From assembly GCA_963556145.1 (NCBI GenBank), contig OY744463.1, forward strand, positions 4,898,001 through 4,962,000: a stretch of DNA of 64,000 nt. The letters run 5' to 3'. How positions within the stretch are numbered: the first letter of the stretch is position 1; the number at the start of each line of letters is the position of its first letter. This stretch comes from Hygrocybe punicea. Taxonomy: Eukaryota; Basidiomycota; Agaricomycetes; Agaricales; Hygrophoraceae. Of this stretch, positions 36,062-48,520 are shown piece by piece. Below the pieces are notes generated by a model. That model was not told where the DNA came from. It searched no databases and saw only the letters and a program-made list of their open reading frames with translations. The translations under genes were made by a program, and so were the position numbers.

Positions 36062-38491
36062 ATGGGAAACGTTGGAAGCTGCTGTGAATCATGTCGTATG
36101 TTGTTTTCCTACTCCACTGGCTCAAATGTGTAACGTCTTGCATTTCAGTACGCTCGCGCCGGTCGCAAGCATATGAGCCATTGCTGCTGGAAAACGAGCG
36201 AGAAGCAGTAGCAGACCTGTTGCAGTACCTCGAGAGTATGTTTGTTAAAAGCCACTCTCAGTTAAATCATCACTGGAACATTGGGACTCACACGCTTTTC
36301 AGACAGAACGACGACCAATTTTTTCATAGGATCACCTCTCAGCGCCTTGACGACACTCTCCTTCTCCGACAATGTCGATCTTCAGCGGAGCGCTGCTCTT
36401 GCATTTGCCGAAATTACAGAGAAGGAAGTTCGTCCTGTCGGTCGAGATACGTTAGACCCTATCCTTTTCCTGTTGAGTAGTCACGATACGGAGGTGCAGA
36501 GGGCTGCGAGTGCTGCTCTGGGTAACCTGGCTGTCAATAGTGAGCGGACCATAGACATATGGTCTAGTCAAACTAATTTCGAGACGGCCTCTCCAGCGGA
36601 CAACAAGCTCCTGATTGTCAAACTTGGCGGTCTTGAGCCTTTAATTCGCCAGATGCTTAGTCCAAATGTCGAAGTGCAGTGCAACGCCGTCGGTTGCGTG
36701 ACAAATTTGGCTACTCATGGTTTGTTACTCGTACCTCGTGAAGGATCTCATATTCACAACCCTTGCTACAAGACGACAACAAAACCAAAATCGCCAAGTC
36801 TGGTGCGCTGATACCCCTCACCCGACTCGCAAGGTCCAAGGACATGCGTGTACAACGCAATGCCACTGGCGCTCTATTAAACATGACCCACTCCGGTGCG
36901 TTGAGAGCGTGTCTGTGACTGCGTCTTTCATGAATTTTCTACCACACAGATGAGAACCGGCAGCAGCTTGTCAACGCTGGAGCGATCCCGGTCCTTGTAA
37001 GTCTCCTGAACTCCCCCGACACCGACGTTCAATATTACTGCACGACGGCTTTGAGCAACATCGCAGTCGATGGTACATTTTCCGGTTCGTTCGACCCCAT
37101 CATCTAATTTTCGCAATTTCAGGCGCAAACCGGAAGAAGTTGGCGCAGAGCGAGCCCAAGTTGGTTGCGAGTCTGGTCATGCTCATGGACAGCCCAAGTC
37201 TCAAGGTACAATGTCAATCTGCGCTTGCCCTGCGAAACCTTGCTAGTGACGGTAATAGCAACCCCCTTGTGCTATTACGAACAACTTCTGAAATTTGTTT
37301 CCCAGAGAAATATCAGGTTGAAATCGTCAAAGCCGACGGATTATCGTCTCTGCTCCGCCTTCTGCAATCTACTTACCTTCCTCTAATCCTCTCCTCTGCC
37401 GCCTGCGTACGGAATGTGTCGATACATCCACTGAACGAGTCGCCAATCATCGACTCTGGGTTCTTGCAACCGCTGATAAATCTCCTGTCCTTCAAAGACA
37501 ACGAGGAGGTGCAATGCCATGCCATATCAACGCTCCGGAACCTTGCCGCGAGCTCTGAGAAGAATAAGACTGCGATTGTGAAGGCCGGCGCTGTGCACTC
37601 TATCAAGGAATTAGTACTTGAGGTACCAATGAATGTGCAGAGCGAGATGACAGCTTGCGTGGCAGTATTGGCACTGAGCGGTGTGTTCAACAATACTTAC
37701 TGCAATGCTCTTTAGCTCAATTTCCGTGCAGATGAACTAAAGGGTCAACTACTGGAGATGGGCATCTGCGAGGTGCTGATCCCGCTTACCAATTCACCTA
37801 GCTCCGAAGTTCAGGGAAATAGTGCTGCTGCACTTGGTAACCTTTCCTCCAAAGGTTCGTTTTTCTATCGGTGACCGACGTTATCGGCGGTTGATATCTT
37901 TTTGGTGACGTAGATGGCAGAACAGCCGCTGACGACTATAGTGCATTCAACGACGTCTGGGACAAACCTGACGGCGGTATACACCAATATCTCTTCCGCT
38001 TCCTGAGTAGTCCCGATGCTACTTTTCAACATATTGCGGTGTGGACGATTGTCCAGCTGCTGGAATCTGGAGGTGAGCCAATGTCTTAACCAGTTGTCTA
38101 AAAATAATATTTACGTCACCTTTACCCCATAGATCCACAGTTGATCAGCAATGTCCGTGGCTCTAACTTACTCATCCCCAATATCCGCAACCTTGCAACC
38201 TCCCGTCCGCCCTCTCCGGCTTCATCTACGGGCACCCCCCGCTCGCACCGCTCGCAGACGCACTCCTACCAAGAAACGGACACCGGTGACGGCCAGGGCG
38301 AGATTCAAATGCTGGCAAAGCGAATCCTGGATTTTGTTGAGGGAGATATCGATATCTTGGTGCCGGCTAGTGTGCAGTCATCTCACGTCCCACCGGGGTC
38401 GTCTGTATCGGGCAGTCTGAGTGGACGAGATCACGAAGAGTTGAGGAAGAGCGTGCGGGAAGCGTTTTCTTCGACGGGTTCTTACCTGTAG
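36062..38491 (+). CDS. VAC8: Vacuolar armadillo-repeat protein VAC8
   Basis: The first exon encodes [11 protein letters not shown]: Gly2 fits N-myristoylation, and the Cys cluster fits palmitoylation, which anchor VAC8 to the vacuole membrane. About ten exons then give armadillo repeats, each ending in a form of [99 protein letters not shown] and [16 protein letters not shown] Ser/Pro-rich C-terminal tail ends SSTGSYL*. VAC8 links the vacuole to Vac17-myosin for inheritance, to Nvj1 at the nucleus-vacuole junction and to Atg13 in autophagy. The very short first exon, split within a codon, is easily missed. Confidence 0.93.
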
Positions 38492-39183
38492 CAACGCAGG
38501 TCTTGCGATAATCAGGAAGAAACCTTCTGATCATACTTGGCAGAGATTTGGACAATTTTGTTGTTGAAGTTTCCCCATGTTTCTTTATTCAATCTTAATT
38601 TGGCATCCCCTTTTTGCTAGAATGTTCATTTGTTTTTGATGCTGTTTTACTTGTTGCTCGTTGTGATTGACGCCCAGTACTCCAGGTGTTTCTGTACCTT
38701 GAATCTCATAGTCCAATGATTGTGCCGTGTGCATAAACATTGGAATTCCAAGACGGACGTCTTTGTTACAACATCGGGAATAGATAAGATAAGATGGCAG
38801 ATCGACACGTGCAACTCAGGGAACAATGATTTTATTGTTGTCACGGTGTTGTATTCAACTTCAAGAAAGCTTGGACTGTCTGCTGGACTTGCTTTGACAT
38901 TATTAATAATATTTGCACGCAGTCTCTTTCCCCCCTGTCTTGAACAGGCCGCTTCAAGGAAGGCTTCACTGCCATCCATCATCAATATACGTCTGCCTCG
39001 TTGGAAACGCCTGGACGCGGAACGGATACAATCACTCTAACCTCTTAAAGCGAAACCCAACTCTGTCGTTCAATTTCATCCATCTCTACCAGGCTGTGCC
39101 AGGTCTTGCACCAACTAGAAAGCTTTCAGAAATACACCACTCTCTCGAGCTCGCCCTCGTCTCGACGCTGGAATCAGAGCGCC
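38492..39183. other. Intergenic region between VAC8 and the GH16 gene
   Basis: No conserved frame is seen. It includes the VAC8 3' end and the promoter of the secreted glucanase. Confidence 0.4.
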
Positions 39184-40974
39184 ATGTATATTGCCTTACC
39201 ACTTAGTCTTGTTCTCCTCTTGGCCCATGCCGAGCTTTCTTGCGCGAGTATCTTCCCTCGCACATCACATGCCATTGGCAGCGCCATGGCACGGGTGCAT
39301 CGCGTCGCTCTCAAGAACAGTGCCGGCCTCGCGCGTGACCTTCGTGTAGCCTTCAAAGGCGTGCTGGTAGCGCAGCCGAGCGGGAACGTGCCCTCTACAC
39401 ATCATGTGTACTGCACCAGCTCAAGGTCCAATAGCACTAGCCCAGCGGGAGGTGATCGAAATAGCACCTCGAGTACTCGTCCCACAGCGACGGCTCATTC
39501 CACGGGGACAGCTCATCCAGCAGGATCAAGTTCGGCATCTGCTCCTGCAGCCACTGTTTCTCCGTCCCCGTGGAAACTGGCGGAAGCGCATGTGAGTGCC
39601 CGTCTTCGTAAGCGTCGTTCTTGACGCGCTGATAACATTACAGCAAGGAACTGATTTTTTCTCTGGCTGGGATTTCTTCACTGGGGGAGACCCAACTCAT
39701 GGTGAGTCTATCTCGTGTAGTCGTACATGTTTCATTGCCATGAATTGAATGCACGCCTGTTGCAGGTGTCGTCCAATTCGTGGACCAGAACACTGGCGTG
39801 CGACCACATCTCCTGCTAGTATCTTCTTCTATTTGACAATCATTACTACTAGCAAGCGAGCAATCTCTCTTTTGTAAACTCTCAAGGAAATGCGATCATG
39901 GGTGTTGAAACGACTCCTCACGTCCAAAGTACCCGCCAGAGCATTCGCATTACCAGTCAGAGCTCATACGATGGTGGTCTCTTCATCTTGGACGCCGTAC
40001 ACATGCCAACTGGGTGTGGTACATGGCCGTAAGTATTTCTTCTTGTAACTACGGTATGGCTTACCTTCACGCCCCTTTAATCGTAGTGCTTTCTGGACGA
40101 ATGGTGGGCTCAACCCTTGATGGTTACATTGCCTTTTCACTCATGATTGATCTAACTCCCATCAGGTCCAAATTGGCCCGCTGGGGGCGAGATAGACATT
40201 GTAGAAGGAGTGAACGATTATACGAACGTCCAGGCTACCATTCACACGAATCCTGGTTGCGGGATGCCCTCTTCCAGCTCATCCGACCTCCACATCTCCG
40301 GCACTGTCGTCGGTGGAACAGACTGCTCTGCTGCAGCTACGGGTAACCAAGGTTGCGGGGTACGAGCAAGCCAGACCAATTCATTCGGGGCGGCATTCAA
40401 TAACAATGGAGGAGGAGTCTACGCCAGTGCGTCCCTAGTCTTTTCTCGATGCTTACGGTGGGTGGTTGCTGAATTTGGTGCATTGGACAGTGAAATGGGA
40501 TAATACGGGAATATCGGTCTTCTTCTTCCCGCGTGGTTCGATACCCTCTGATATCGCCGCCGGTGCGCCTCAGCCGTCAAGTTGGGGTATGCCTGTCGCG
40601 GACTGGCCCGCATCCTCGTGTGACCCGTTCAAGTTCTTCAATTCGCATTCTGTTATTTTTGACACCACGCTGTGGTGAGTCATTTGGCGTGACCGCACGG
40701 AGCTTTGTTATGCTGACATGACCACGGCCTCTTCGCAGCGGTGACTGGGCAAGCGGAGTCTGGACAGGATCTGGGATTCCGGGGCAAGAACAGAGTTGTG
40801 CGCAGCGTACTGGATACTCGACCTGCGAAGCCTTCGTGCAGGCAAGCGGCTCGTCATTTAGGGAAGCTTGTGAGTGCCGATACCGTTCAGGTTGTGTCTT
40901 GCTAATGACCCAACTTGTTGTTGTACCATCCAGATTGGGAGGTTTCGAGTGTGAAGGTCTATCAACTGAAATAG
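39184..40974 (+). CDS. Secreted GH16 family beta-glucanase
   Basis: A signal peptide (MYIALPLSLVLLLAHAELSC) is followed by a Ser/Thr/Ala-rich, probably O-glycosylated linker. The catalytic domain begins WKLAEAHQGTDFFSGWDFF and includes GLFILDAVHMPTGCGTWPAF and the active site GGEIDIVEGVND, where the first Glu is the nucleophile and the second the acid/base in GExDxxE. The blocks TNVQATIHTNPGC, VFFFPRGSIPSD and WEVSSVKVYQLK* complete the fold. Family members of this type (laminarinase-like GH16) cut beta-1,3 or mixed beta-1,3/1,4 glucans in the fungal wall. At least six short introns interrupt the gene. The signal peptide and both acids are intact, so it should be active outside the cell. Confidence 0.9.
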
Positions 40975-41257
40975 TTAGACAGGTAGAGCGATTATTGTGG
41001 TAATAATAATATACGTGGCTCGGCAATGCTCGGCATGCATAACCGCGGAGTGGATAATTCCTATTTTCGGACAGAGTCTCCACAATATTCCTTTCTTTTG
41101 GACAATGTATCCTGCACCGACCGTAAAGCGTACAGGGCCACCTATGTGGCCTCTTCACCTGATTCAGTGGCTGCTCTTTCTTTTCTTATAAAGTCTCGTA
41201 TAACCCCGTCTCTGACTTCGTCTCACTTGCACCCCTTTGCCAGTGGCAGACTCGGAC

Positions 41258-42716
41258 ATGCTTGCTCCCGATAGAGAATTTCCGCTGCGCCATTTCCTTC
41301 CGTCGAGCACATGCTTTGCCCCAGGGCCAATCCAACAAGCGCACCAGCAATATCTAGCTGCGGTAGTCGAAGAGAAGGCAGCCGTGACACAGTACCGTGC
41401 TGCTATGCGGAAGCAACGGGCTGCGCTGCGCGAACACTCCCTCCTTTGTTCTATGCAAGGTTACGACACGATTTCTTCTTTGAGTCACCCTTCCACCCAC
41501 CCATTTTATGCCGAACACGACGACACTCCGTCACGTCTTCGTCTGTCTTACACCCGTGATGAACACATTCGTGAACAGCAGGAGGAGGAGAACCATGCCG
41601 CCGTTTGTCGCACCGTCAAGGCGGCGGCGCAGACGGCGCAGAAACAGTTGGCATTCCTTCGTCAACAACAGCACGAAACGGTTCTGCAACCACACCCACA
41701 CCAGCTGCGCCAACAACCTAGTTTCACGCAATTCAACGCCAGCTATCGGAAAGTTGGGCAGATTCACGGGTATCAGAATGAAACGACCAGAGTGGGTTCG
41801 AGTTACCCGCAGGCTCGACTGTCAGTACAACTCCCGTCCTTCCGGGAGTTGGAAGCTCTTGGCTTCGACCCGTCGAAATGGAAACAACCAGTTGGGTGCT
41901 ATCTATGTCAATCATTCGTCTTGTTCTAACGGATATCATCAGGCCCCAAATACTCAATCCGGACCCATCGCGCCGGCGAAGCCTGTCCCCAAGGATACCG
42001 TAGACCCATCTTCTCTCAAAGAGAAACTCAAAGCTCCTTCGCCATCACCATCCACCATCTCGTCTCCAAAAGAGAAACTCGAAAAATACCTCCATGGTGA
42101 TCTTGACCCGGAAATTCGCGACTTAAACCAAGCCTTACGTTTCACCCCCAGTAAGGATACCAAGGCTGAGTCCGCCAGCAGCAAGGCGAAATCCAAGGCG
42201 AAAGAAGTATCAGTTAGTATTCTCGCGGAAAATGAATCCTCCAAGGACGTGTGGAGCGCTCTGGATACCATCAAAGCCTCTTTCTTTGCCCTAGAATCAG
42301 AGTTTTTCTTACCATCAACACTGGACTTCAACGCGGAGGTCTCCCCGATGTCCTCCGCCAACCCAGATTCTTGCTCTGTGAATTCATTTCAACACAGGCT
42401 GGCGCACTCGGCGCGGAACGCGCCTGTTCGGTTCTACTGGAACGCGCTAACTACCTTGTTGGCACAGCTTGGCCAGATTAGGAGTCATGGGAGCGAGGCT
42501 GTTCGGGAGAGAAGGGATGAGGTTGTGGATTGCGTGGAGAATGCGCTACAGGATTTGCAGAGGAAAGTTGAGATGAAGTTGTGTAAGGTTACGTCACAGC
42601 CTTCTCATTCCGTCGACAAAGTGCATCCTGACGGTGAGGTGTGGGTGGAGCCCGAGGATGATATTAAGCGTAACTTGGCTAGTGATGAGGATGCTTGGTT
42701 GGAGGTGGAGACGTGA
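41258..42716 (+). CDS. BAG-domain protein, Hsp70 nucleotide-exchange factor
   Basis: Two exons are joined at about 41900-41941 (donor GTTGGGTGC, acceptor CATCAG). The N-terminal half has a coiled-coil-like Ala/Gln/Arg-rich helix (HQQYLAAVVEEKAAVTQYR) and a Gln/His region. The middle is Lys/Ser/Pro-rich. The C-terminal half carries the BAG three-helix bundle: DTIKASFFALESEFFLP, RFYWNALTTLLAQLGQIRS and RERRDEVVDCVENALQDLQR. BAG domains bind the Hsp70 ATPase domain and speed ADP release. The earliest ATG in frame is 41258. It most resembles fungal Snl1/Bag-type or BAG-only proteins without a membrane segment. A ubiquitin-like domain is not seen. Confidence 0.82.
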
Positions 42717-42719
42717 TCA

Positions 42720-43217
42720 CAAGTAGTGTCTCTTCAATCCGGATTATTATTCTCATTTTCCTATCGGCTGGAATTGGCAAAATCTTACCGAGTGTATAAT
42801 CTCCGGAGCCGTGAAAATCGTGACACAGGACAATATTATATAATGGGGCGTTGCCATCGCCGGCGTACGCAAGCAACTGGCATTTATTGCACCTGGTGAG
42901 ACTGTTCAATGGTCCTGTTCGTTCTCGGCTGATATCATGTTCGTCATCGTAGCCGTCCAAAAGTTGGTTGAGTGGCCTCGCATTGCCAGCAAATGTAAGA
43001 CCCTAACGCTCATTGCACCATAGCCAATTCCTCTGCCCTGTCGAATAATTCGAGCGTAATTCATGGATCAACACCGCATCTCCCCTGAGGCCTGAGGGTC
43101 TACGGAACCCGACAGTATAAACGTGATTGGGCATCAAACCATCGAGTGCCGCAAGATTAACTTTGACGACGAATGTGAAGATACGATCGTCCGAAAGCCA
43201 ACCGTAGGCACTGACTC
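42720..43217 (-). other. Coding-like minus-strand fragment, family unknown
   Basis: Two minus-strand frames look protein-like: one with WLSDDRIFTFVVKVN, MPNHVYTVGFRRPSG and LIHELRSNYSTG (about 43217-43005), and one with RCNKCQLLAYAGDGNA and CHDFHGSGDYTLGKI (about 42960-42780). They could be exons of a small or decayed gene. I find no start and no recognised family. Confidence 0.3.
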
Positions 43218-43244
43218 AGTGCCAACCGTAGGCACTGACTCAGT
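43197..43244. promoter_or_regulatory. Tandem 24-bp repeat with two TGACTCA (Gcn4/AP-1 type) sites
   Basis: The 24-bp unit GCCAACCGTAGGCACTGACTCAGT occurs twice without change. Each unit (with the next two bases) contains the palindrome GCACTGACTCAGTGC, which has the bZIP site TGACTCA at its centre (43212-43218, 43236-43242). It lies about 170-220 bp upstream of the CCA-adding enzyme start. A regulatory role is inferred. Confidence 0.45.
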
Positions 43245-43414
43245 GCATTGACACCTGGTCCTGCTGGGGAGCGACCCACTCCCAGGATTATTATAAAACT
43301 GTCATTCATGCATTGACGGAAGTATATCCGCAGCCTTGAACTTGAATGCACTAGCCTACAGCTTGATATTGTCGTTAATAATAATTCGCATGGCAACACA
43401 GCCATATTCATTGG

Positions 43415-45651
43415 ATGACCACCTTCCGAGTTGGACGCGCATTCAACTCAAACGTCAATTCTTCACTCTCGAGACGAACCTTCATGGCAAACTATGTACA
43501 ACTCAGGAATTATTTCCGTCCCAAACCAGTACCAATGCCAGTCAAGGCCGAAATAGTATTGACCGAGGTCGAGGACCAAATCTGCACTCTCCTCGACGAA
43601 TGCACGCAGAAATTGGCAGAAGAGAAGGGTCTCACCACGTCTTGTAGAATCGCAGGTGGCTGGGTCAGAGACAAGGTCAATTGACTCACTCATCGCCCCG
43701 AATCTATTGCTCAGTTCCAATACAATGGTGATATTCTGTCCGACAGTTACTGGGTTCACAAAGTAGTGATATCGACATTGCCCTTACCGACATGATGGGC
43801 TATCCCTTCGCTGAGCATTTCGTTTCTTTCCTGGAAAGCAAGGACCTCCCAGTCAAAACTGTCGCAAAGATCGAGAGCAACCCCGATCAGTCAAAGCATC
43901 TGGAAACGGCGAGGACAACGGTCCTTGGAATCGAATTGGACTTTGTTAATTTGCGAAGTGAGCAGTATGCACAAGATAGCCGCATCCCAACCGAGGTGGT
44001 AAGCATCTGCATATCTCGGATAATTTACAGTTGCTTGACCAGCCGTATGCAAAGGCTTTTGGCACGCCGTTACAAGATGCTTTGCGAAGGGACATCACCA
44101 TCAATGCATTATTCTACAACGTTCACTCCCGTACCGTCGAGGACTTCACTCAGAAGGTGGTTGATTGACCTCGATTGGTCCCTCTATATTTATATTCTGA
44201 TTGCAGGGGCTGCCAGATCTTCGTGATGGTGTGATCCGTACGCCACTGCCGCCGGACGAAACATTCCGGGATGATCCTTTGCGCGTTGTCCGATGTATTC
44301 GATTTGCTAGCAGATTTGGTTTTGACATGGTTCCCGAACTGCAAGAGGCAGCACGGGGCCCACTAATTCAGGTAAGCGTGCCTTCATGTCCGTCACAAAG
44401 GGTTGAGTTGAAGATGGTGAAGGAGGCGTTGTCCTGGAAGCTTAGTAGAGAACGAATCGGTGAAGAGATTCATAAGATGATGACTGGTTTGCCATCATTG
44501 TTGCGTACGAGGAAACAGATCTTTTATCTTTTCATATCTAGGTCGCGACCCTCTTCACGCAATACAACTAATCAACGACTTATCACTTTATTCCTCAATA
44601 TTTTCCATGCCTTCTTCGATCACATCCTCGTTCTCCGCACCCCCTGCACCTTTTTCTATATCTTTGGCGGCTGCTACCATCCTACACACCCTGCTCCACC
44701 CTAGGACGCATCCAGACTCTGTCTCTCTTCCCCCTATTCACCCAATGCTGTCATCATATCACGACTCCAACTCGTTTTGCACTGCACGTTTGTTTCTGGC
44801 TGCGGCTTTGACCCTCTACCGAGGTATTACATATTTGGATGTCAAGAAGAAAACCCATCTGGCTGTAGAAGCCGCTATTCGCGAAGGTCTGAAACTTGGT
44901 ACCCAGAACCACTACCTTGATGGCATACCACCTCTCTTCACTGCCGCTGACTTGTTCGAAAACCCTTGCCTGGATGGCGAGAGATTCACAGGGAAATCGG
45001 AGAGGCTGGTTATAGGTTGGTCATATTTATTGATTTGGTCTTTGTGACTATTTTACGGGTCGCTGAGTCCTTCCAGGCTTGCTATTACGCGACAAATCAG
45101 TACATAACCCGAACACAGGCTCCCATTGGGCGAGTTCACTTTTCTTCGCCCTCGTGCAAGAATTAGTCCCTCTTTACGACGTGGTTAACGACAAACTAGA
45201 CGGTAAGGATGATAATTGTTTCAACCAGCTTCTTAATATATTGAACGCAGTTCGCTTTAGTTGATTCGGCATCAAGATGTATCAACATATACAACGCATT
45301 CGTGGATCGAATCGAAGAACTCGACTTGCTCGCCTCCGTAGAAGCGAGACCCATTCTCGACGCAAGTTTCCTTTTCTAGTCTCACGGACACTGCGCTCAT
45401 TCTATAACCAGGGCCGAGAAATACTCGAAGTGCTAGGTGCAACCAAGCCCGGGACATGGACTGGCCAAGTCTTGGCCAAGGTGATAGAATGGCAGCTTGA
45501 ATATCCGGGCGGGACAAAGGGTGAATGTATGCGGTGGCTGAAAACTGAACATGAAACGGGGGGCATACAAATTATCGAAGACGGTACCGCCGAGAAACGG
45601 ATCAAGAAGACTAGGGACGGTTCTGTGACGAAAAAGGCCAAACAGTCGTGA
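43415..45651 (+). CDS. CCA1: CCA-adding enzyme (tRNA nucleotidyltransferase)
   Basis: The catalytic head has CRIAGGWVRDKLLGS followed by SSDIDIALTDM, the DxD metal site of class II nucleotidyltransferases. Further motifs are VLGIELDFVNLR, FGTPLQDALRRDITINALFY, GLPDLRDGVIRTP, DDPLRVVRCIRFASRFGF and the basic ERIGEEIHKMM. The C-terminal helical body ends with RWLKTEHE and a Lys-rich tail. The enzyme adds CCA to all tRNA 3' ends in nucleus, cytosol and mitochondria. The N-terminus (MTTFRVGRAFNSNVNSSLSR) is Arg/Ser-rich and free of acids like a mitochondrial presequence, and internal Met24 (MANYVQLRNYF) and Met41 could give the cytosolic form. About eight introns occur. The first ends just before the DxD exon. 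Confidence 0.92.
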
Positions 45652-45887
45652 ACCATCCATAAATTCGGCGTTTGATGATGAGGGTACGAAATTTATTGGA
45701 AACTAGCACGCTATCGTACACCTTTGAGAAATTGATTAAAACCGCGAATCGAATAGGTTTCTTGGGTTAGAAATGGGGATGCATGGTTAGGTTAACACCG
45801 GACACCAGAAAAAGATCCTACACCACATGGGATTTGGAAGGAAATTGGAGTTGAGAACGGGCAGTAAGTAGCATACAATAAAGGACA

Positions 45888-47226
45888 TCAAGCATTGCTC
45901 GAGTCAGGCCAAAACCCAAAATCAGCGCAATGGGTGTCCTCAGTCAAAGCGGCGAATGGATCGACGGAATTTGGAGCAAGGGGATCGTCGTACAACTGCT
46001 GGTGCTCGAGAAGAGCCAAAGCAGTGTTATTGTACACCGGGGTTGAAAATGGATTGGCACCATCGAAGAGGCTGCACATAGAAGAGAGGTTGAAGTCGAA
46101 GAGATCACCCGAAATGAAGTCGTCGGGCTGCTCGTTGACATCTTGGCCCATAGAAAGCAGGTAGGACTGTGTAAATGCGACCGCTTCAGGTTTGACCCCA
46201 AAGTGCGGTTCGACATAGGAAGGATTGAAGTTGGGCGGCTGAAGGCTATAATCAAACGCGTCGCCGACGATTGGCTTCTGTAAGAAACAATGAGAAAATT
46301 GAATTCAGCTTATTTTAGGCGAACGTACCTCGGGCATCACTGTGGGAATAGATAGATCAAGATGCGGGATCTCCGCAGTGGGCACGAAATCTGGGTGAAA
46401 GGAAGGCCCATGTTCAGAGTAGAGCATGGGAGTTCTGGGGTTTTCGGTCTTGATATCGAACGAGGGCTGTTCCTTGTATGCACGCCAGAGGCGAGAAGAG
46501 CGACGGTGGGAACGAGTTGTCGACAGAACAACAGGAGCAGGAGCGGGCGTATTTAAAGCATCCATGTCGGGCGGGAGTCCTTCGTCGTCCATCTTCACGG
46601 CCGTTTCGAGAGCAGATCCTTCGAAGCCTTTCATCATCAAGGAAGCGACTTTGATGCACCGTTCCTTGTCCTTTTCATCGTTTCGGACCTTCCTCTTAGT
46701 CGACTTCTGTTTCCGCGAGACCGGGGAATACTTGTAGCCAGGGTTATCGCGAATGTGGCATTGCTTTGCGATGTCGGCACGCATCTGATAAGGTTTTTGT
46801 TCCTCCGGAGTGAGGCTCTTCCAGCAGAGGCCCGCGATGACACTGACGTGGCGATGGTCTCGTTCGACGTTGGGGGTGAGCTTTTGTTTACGCCACATAT
46901 CAGACCGAAAGATCATGAAAGCGTTTGGGGGACGAGGGATATGTCCTTGCTTGCGTTTGCGAGCGTGAGATGCAGTGGGAACAAATGCCGAGGGTAAAGA
47001 CGAAAGCTCAACCGACGAGGCTGAGGAAGAGACAGCGATGGTGTCAAGTCCTGCACTGGGATATCCGACATCAAAGGTGTCAAAGGCTTCCCATTCACAA
47101 TCTAGAGAATAAAGAAATGAATGAGGACGACGTGCACGCTGACGGAGAGGGGAACGACGCACCATATTCATCCTGCTTGGACAGACGCCGAGAACGTCTA
47201 GTTGGGATATTGCGAATCGGGGGCAT
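45888..47226 (-). CDS. HMG-box transcription factor (MAT/Ste11-type)
   Basis: A short first exon (MPPIRNIPTRRSRRLSKQDEY, from 47226) joins an exon starting CEWEAFDTFDVGY. The HMG box runs IPRPPNAFMIFRSDMWRKQK, then HVSVIAGLCWKSLTPEEQKP and ADIAKQCHIRDNPGYKYSP, followed by basic RKQKSTKRKVRN. PRPPNAFxxFR and PGYxYSP are the signature of MATA-type fungal HMG domains. The C-terminal half is Pro/Asp-rich with an acidic, aromatic end (GDLFDFNLSSMCSLFDG, FGFWPDSSNA*), probably for activation. One intron lies near 46328-46278. Fungal relatives control mating, fruiting or sexual development by bending DNA at ACAAT-like sites. It is a lone gene, without pheromone or receptor genes around it, so this is not the mating-type locus. 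Confidence 0.87.
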
Positions 47227-47267
47227 GAAAAAGTGTGTGGAGAAGTGATTGGGGGGGAGAATTAGAG

Positions 47268-47299
47268 GCAAGACAGATGTTCTCGGACATCTGTCTTGC
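47268..47299. promoter_or_regulatory. Perfect 13-bp inverted repeat upstream of the HMG-box gene
   Basis: GCAAGACAGATGT (47268-47280) and ACATCTGTCTTGC (47287-47299) flank a 6-nt loop TCTCGG, 42 bp upstream of the HMG gene start. It could be a palindromic factor site or a hairpin in the 5' leader. Confidence 0.5.
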
Positions 47300-48520
47300 G
47301 CTCTCGCTCTCCCCTTTTGAATGAAAAAGTGGAAACCAGGTAAGTTTCCATTTTCAGAGTGTGAGCAAGTTACCCTCTCGTAGGAGCACCTCGAGGCGGC
47401 CTCGAGGTTGGTGTCAAATTCGATCGCGCCGATGGATCCACGCCAAGATCCAGGTCTCTAGTACGCCGGGCGACGGAAGCAAATAAGGTAATCCAGGATA
47501 TTTATATTGTGGATAGTCAAAGGATTGTCAGAGCATCCGGCGATGGTGAGCACGACAAGGCGGTTGCCATATCCAGCCATCGATAGATATCTCGACCAGT
47601 ATGAGCCATGTCAGAACGTCGACCGTTCGCACTATAGCTACATCGCAAAAGCGTCTTCGGTTCTGGTGAGCGTATATGCCAGTGCTTGCATTTCTTGCAT
47701 AGATCTGTCCCAGATTGGTGCTTTTGACTTATCGAGCGTTGATCAGGCCTTTGACTAATAGGCGTTTCGAGCAATCTGATTTTCAAGAGGGCGTCAACAA
47801 TGTAAAGTATTCGTGGAAGTTGGACAATGCGGTGTTCTGGTCCGCTCGGGGATCAGGTATCCAAATCGCCGTCGCCCCGTGCACAGAATCATGGATAGCC
47901 CCGGCTGGTATGAAAGATCAGAGTTAAGCGGGCCACGACGTTCTAATAGCGAGGGGTGATCTTCCCGCGGACCCTTGACGATCTCAGGCACTTGCTTTGG
48001 AGAGAAAGACGTTGTCACAGGCCCTGAGCAGATTAATAATTCAACACAGGGCCATGGTTGTCAAAAAGTTAAAATGTCGCAAGCTTAAGTCTAAACGAGG
48101 TAGGAGTATGACAAAAGATATTGACACAGAGTCAGCGCTTTGTGCCCTCGCTGTCATTGTCGTTGCGGCTCGTTTTCTTCACCCTTCCACCACTCTCCTC
48201 CTCGCCTTGCAACGCGAAATTCCACCTTGTACGACAGCTTAGTATGCACAGACATAGACTCGTGGGTCACATTGGTTGAGCCTGCAAATGCAACACCGTC
48301 TAACATACCAAGTGAGTTTGATCATATCCCGTCCAAAGAACACATCTATCATCTAGCGACGTCGAACATCAGATGATCGGTTGTGGTCTACCCCAACGGC
48401 AATTGGTAAACAGTAAAGCCATTTTGATTGAGAGGTCCAGTACTTTCTGTGCTGTCTCTTTCAATTTGGTAAACGTGGAAGGAAAGAACAGTTCTTCTCA
48501 CCGGGTTTCATGAAATTTGT
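47300..48520. other. Region without a recognised gene between HMG-box gene and ROK1
   Basis: It contains CCTCGAGGCGGCCTCGAGG near 47388 (a palindrome repeated on both sides of CGG) and several short ORFs. One example is a 62-residue frame beginning MVVKKLKCRKLKSKRG near 48055 with a hydrophobic middle. None matches a family I know. Confidence 0.35.
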
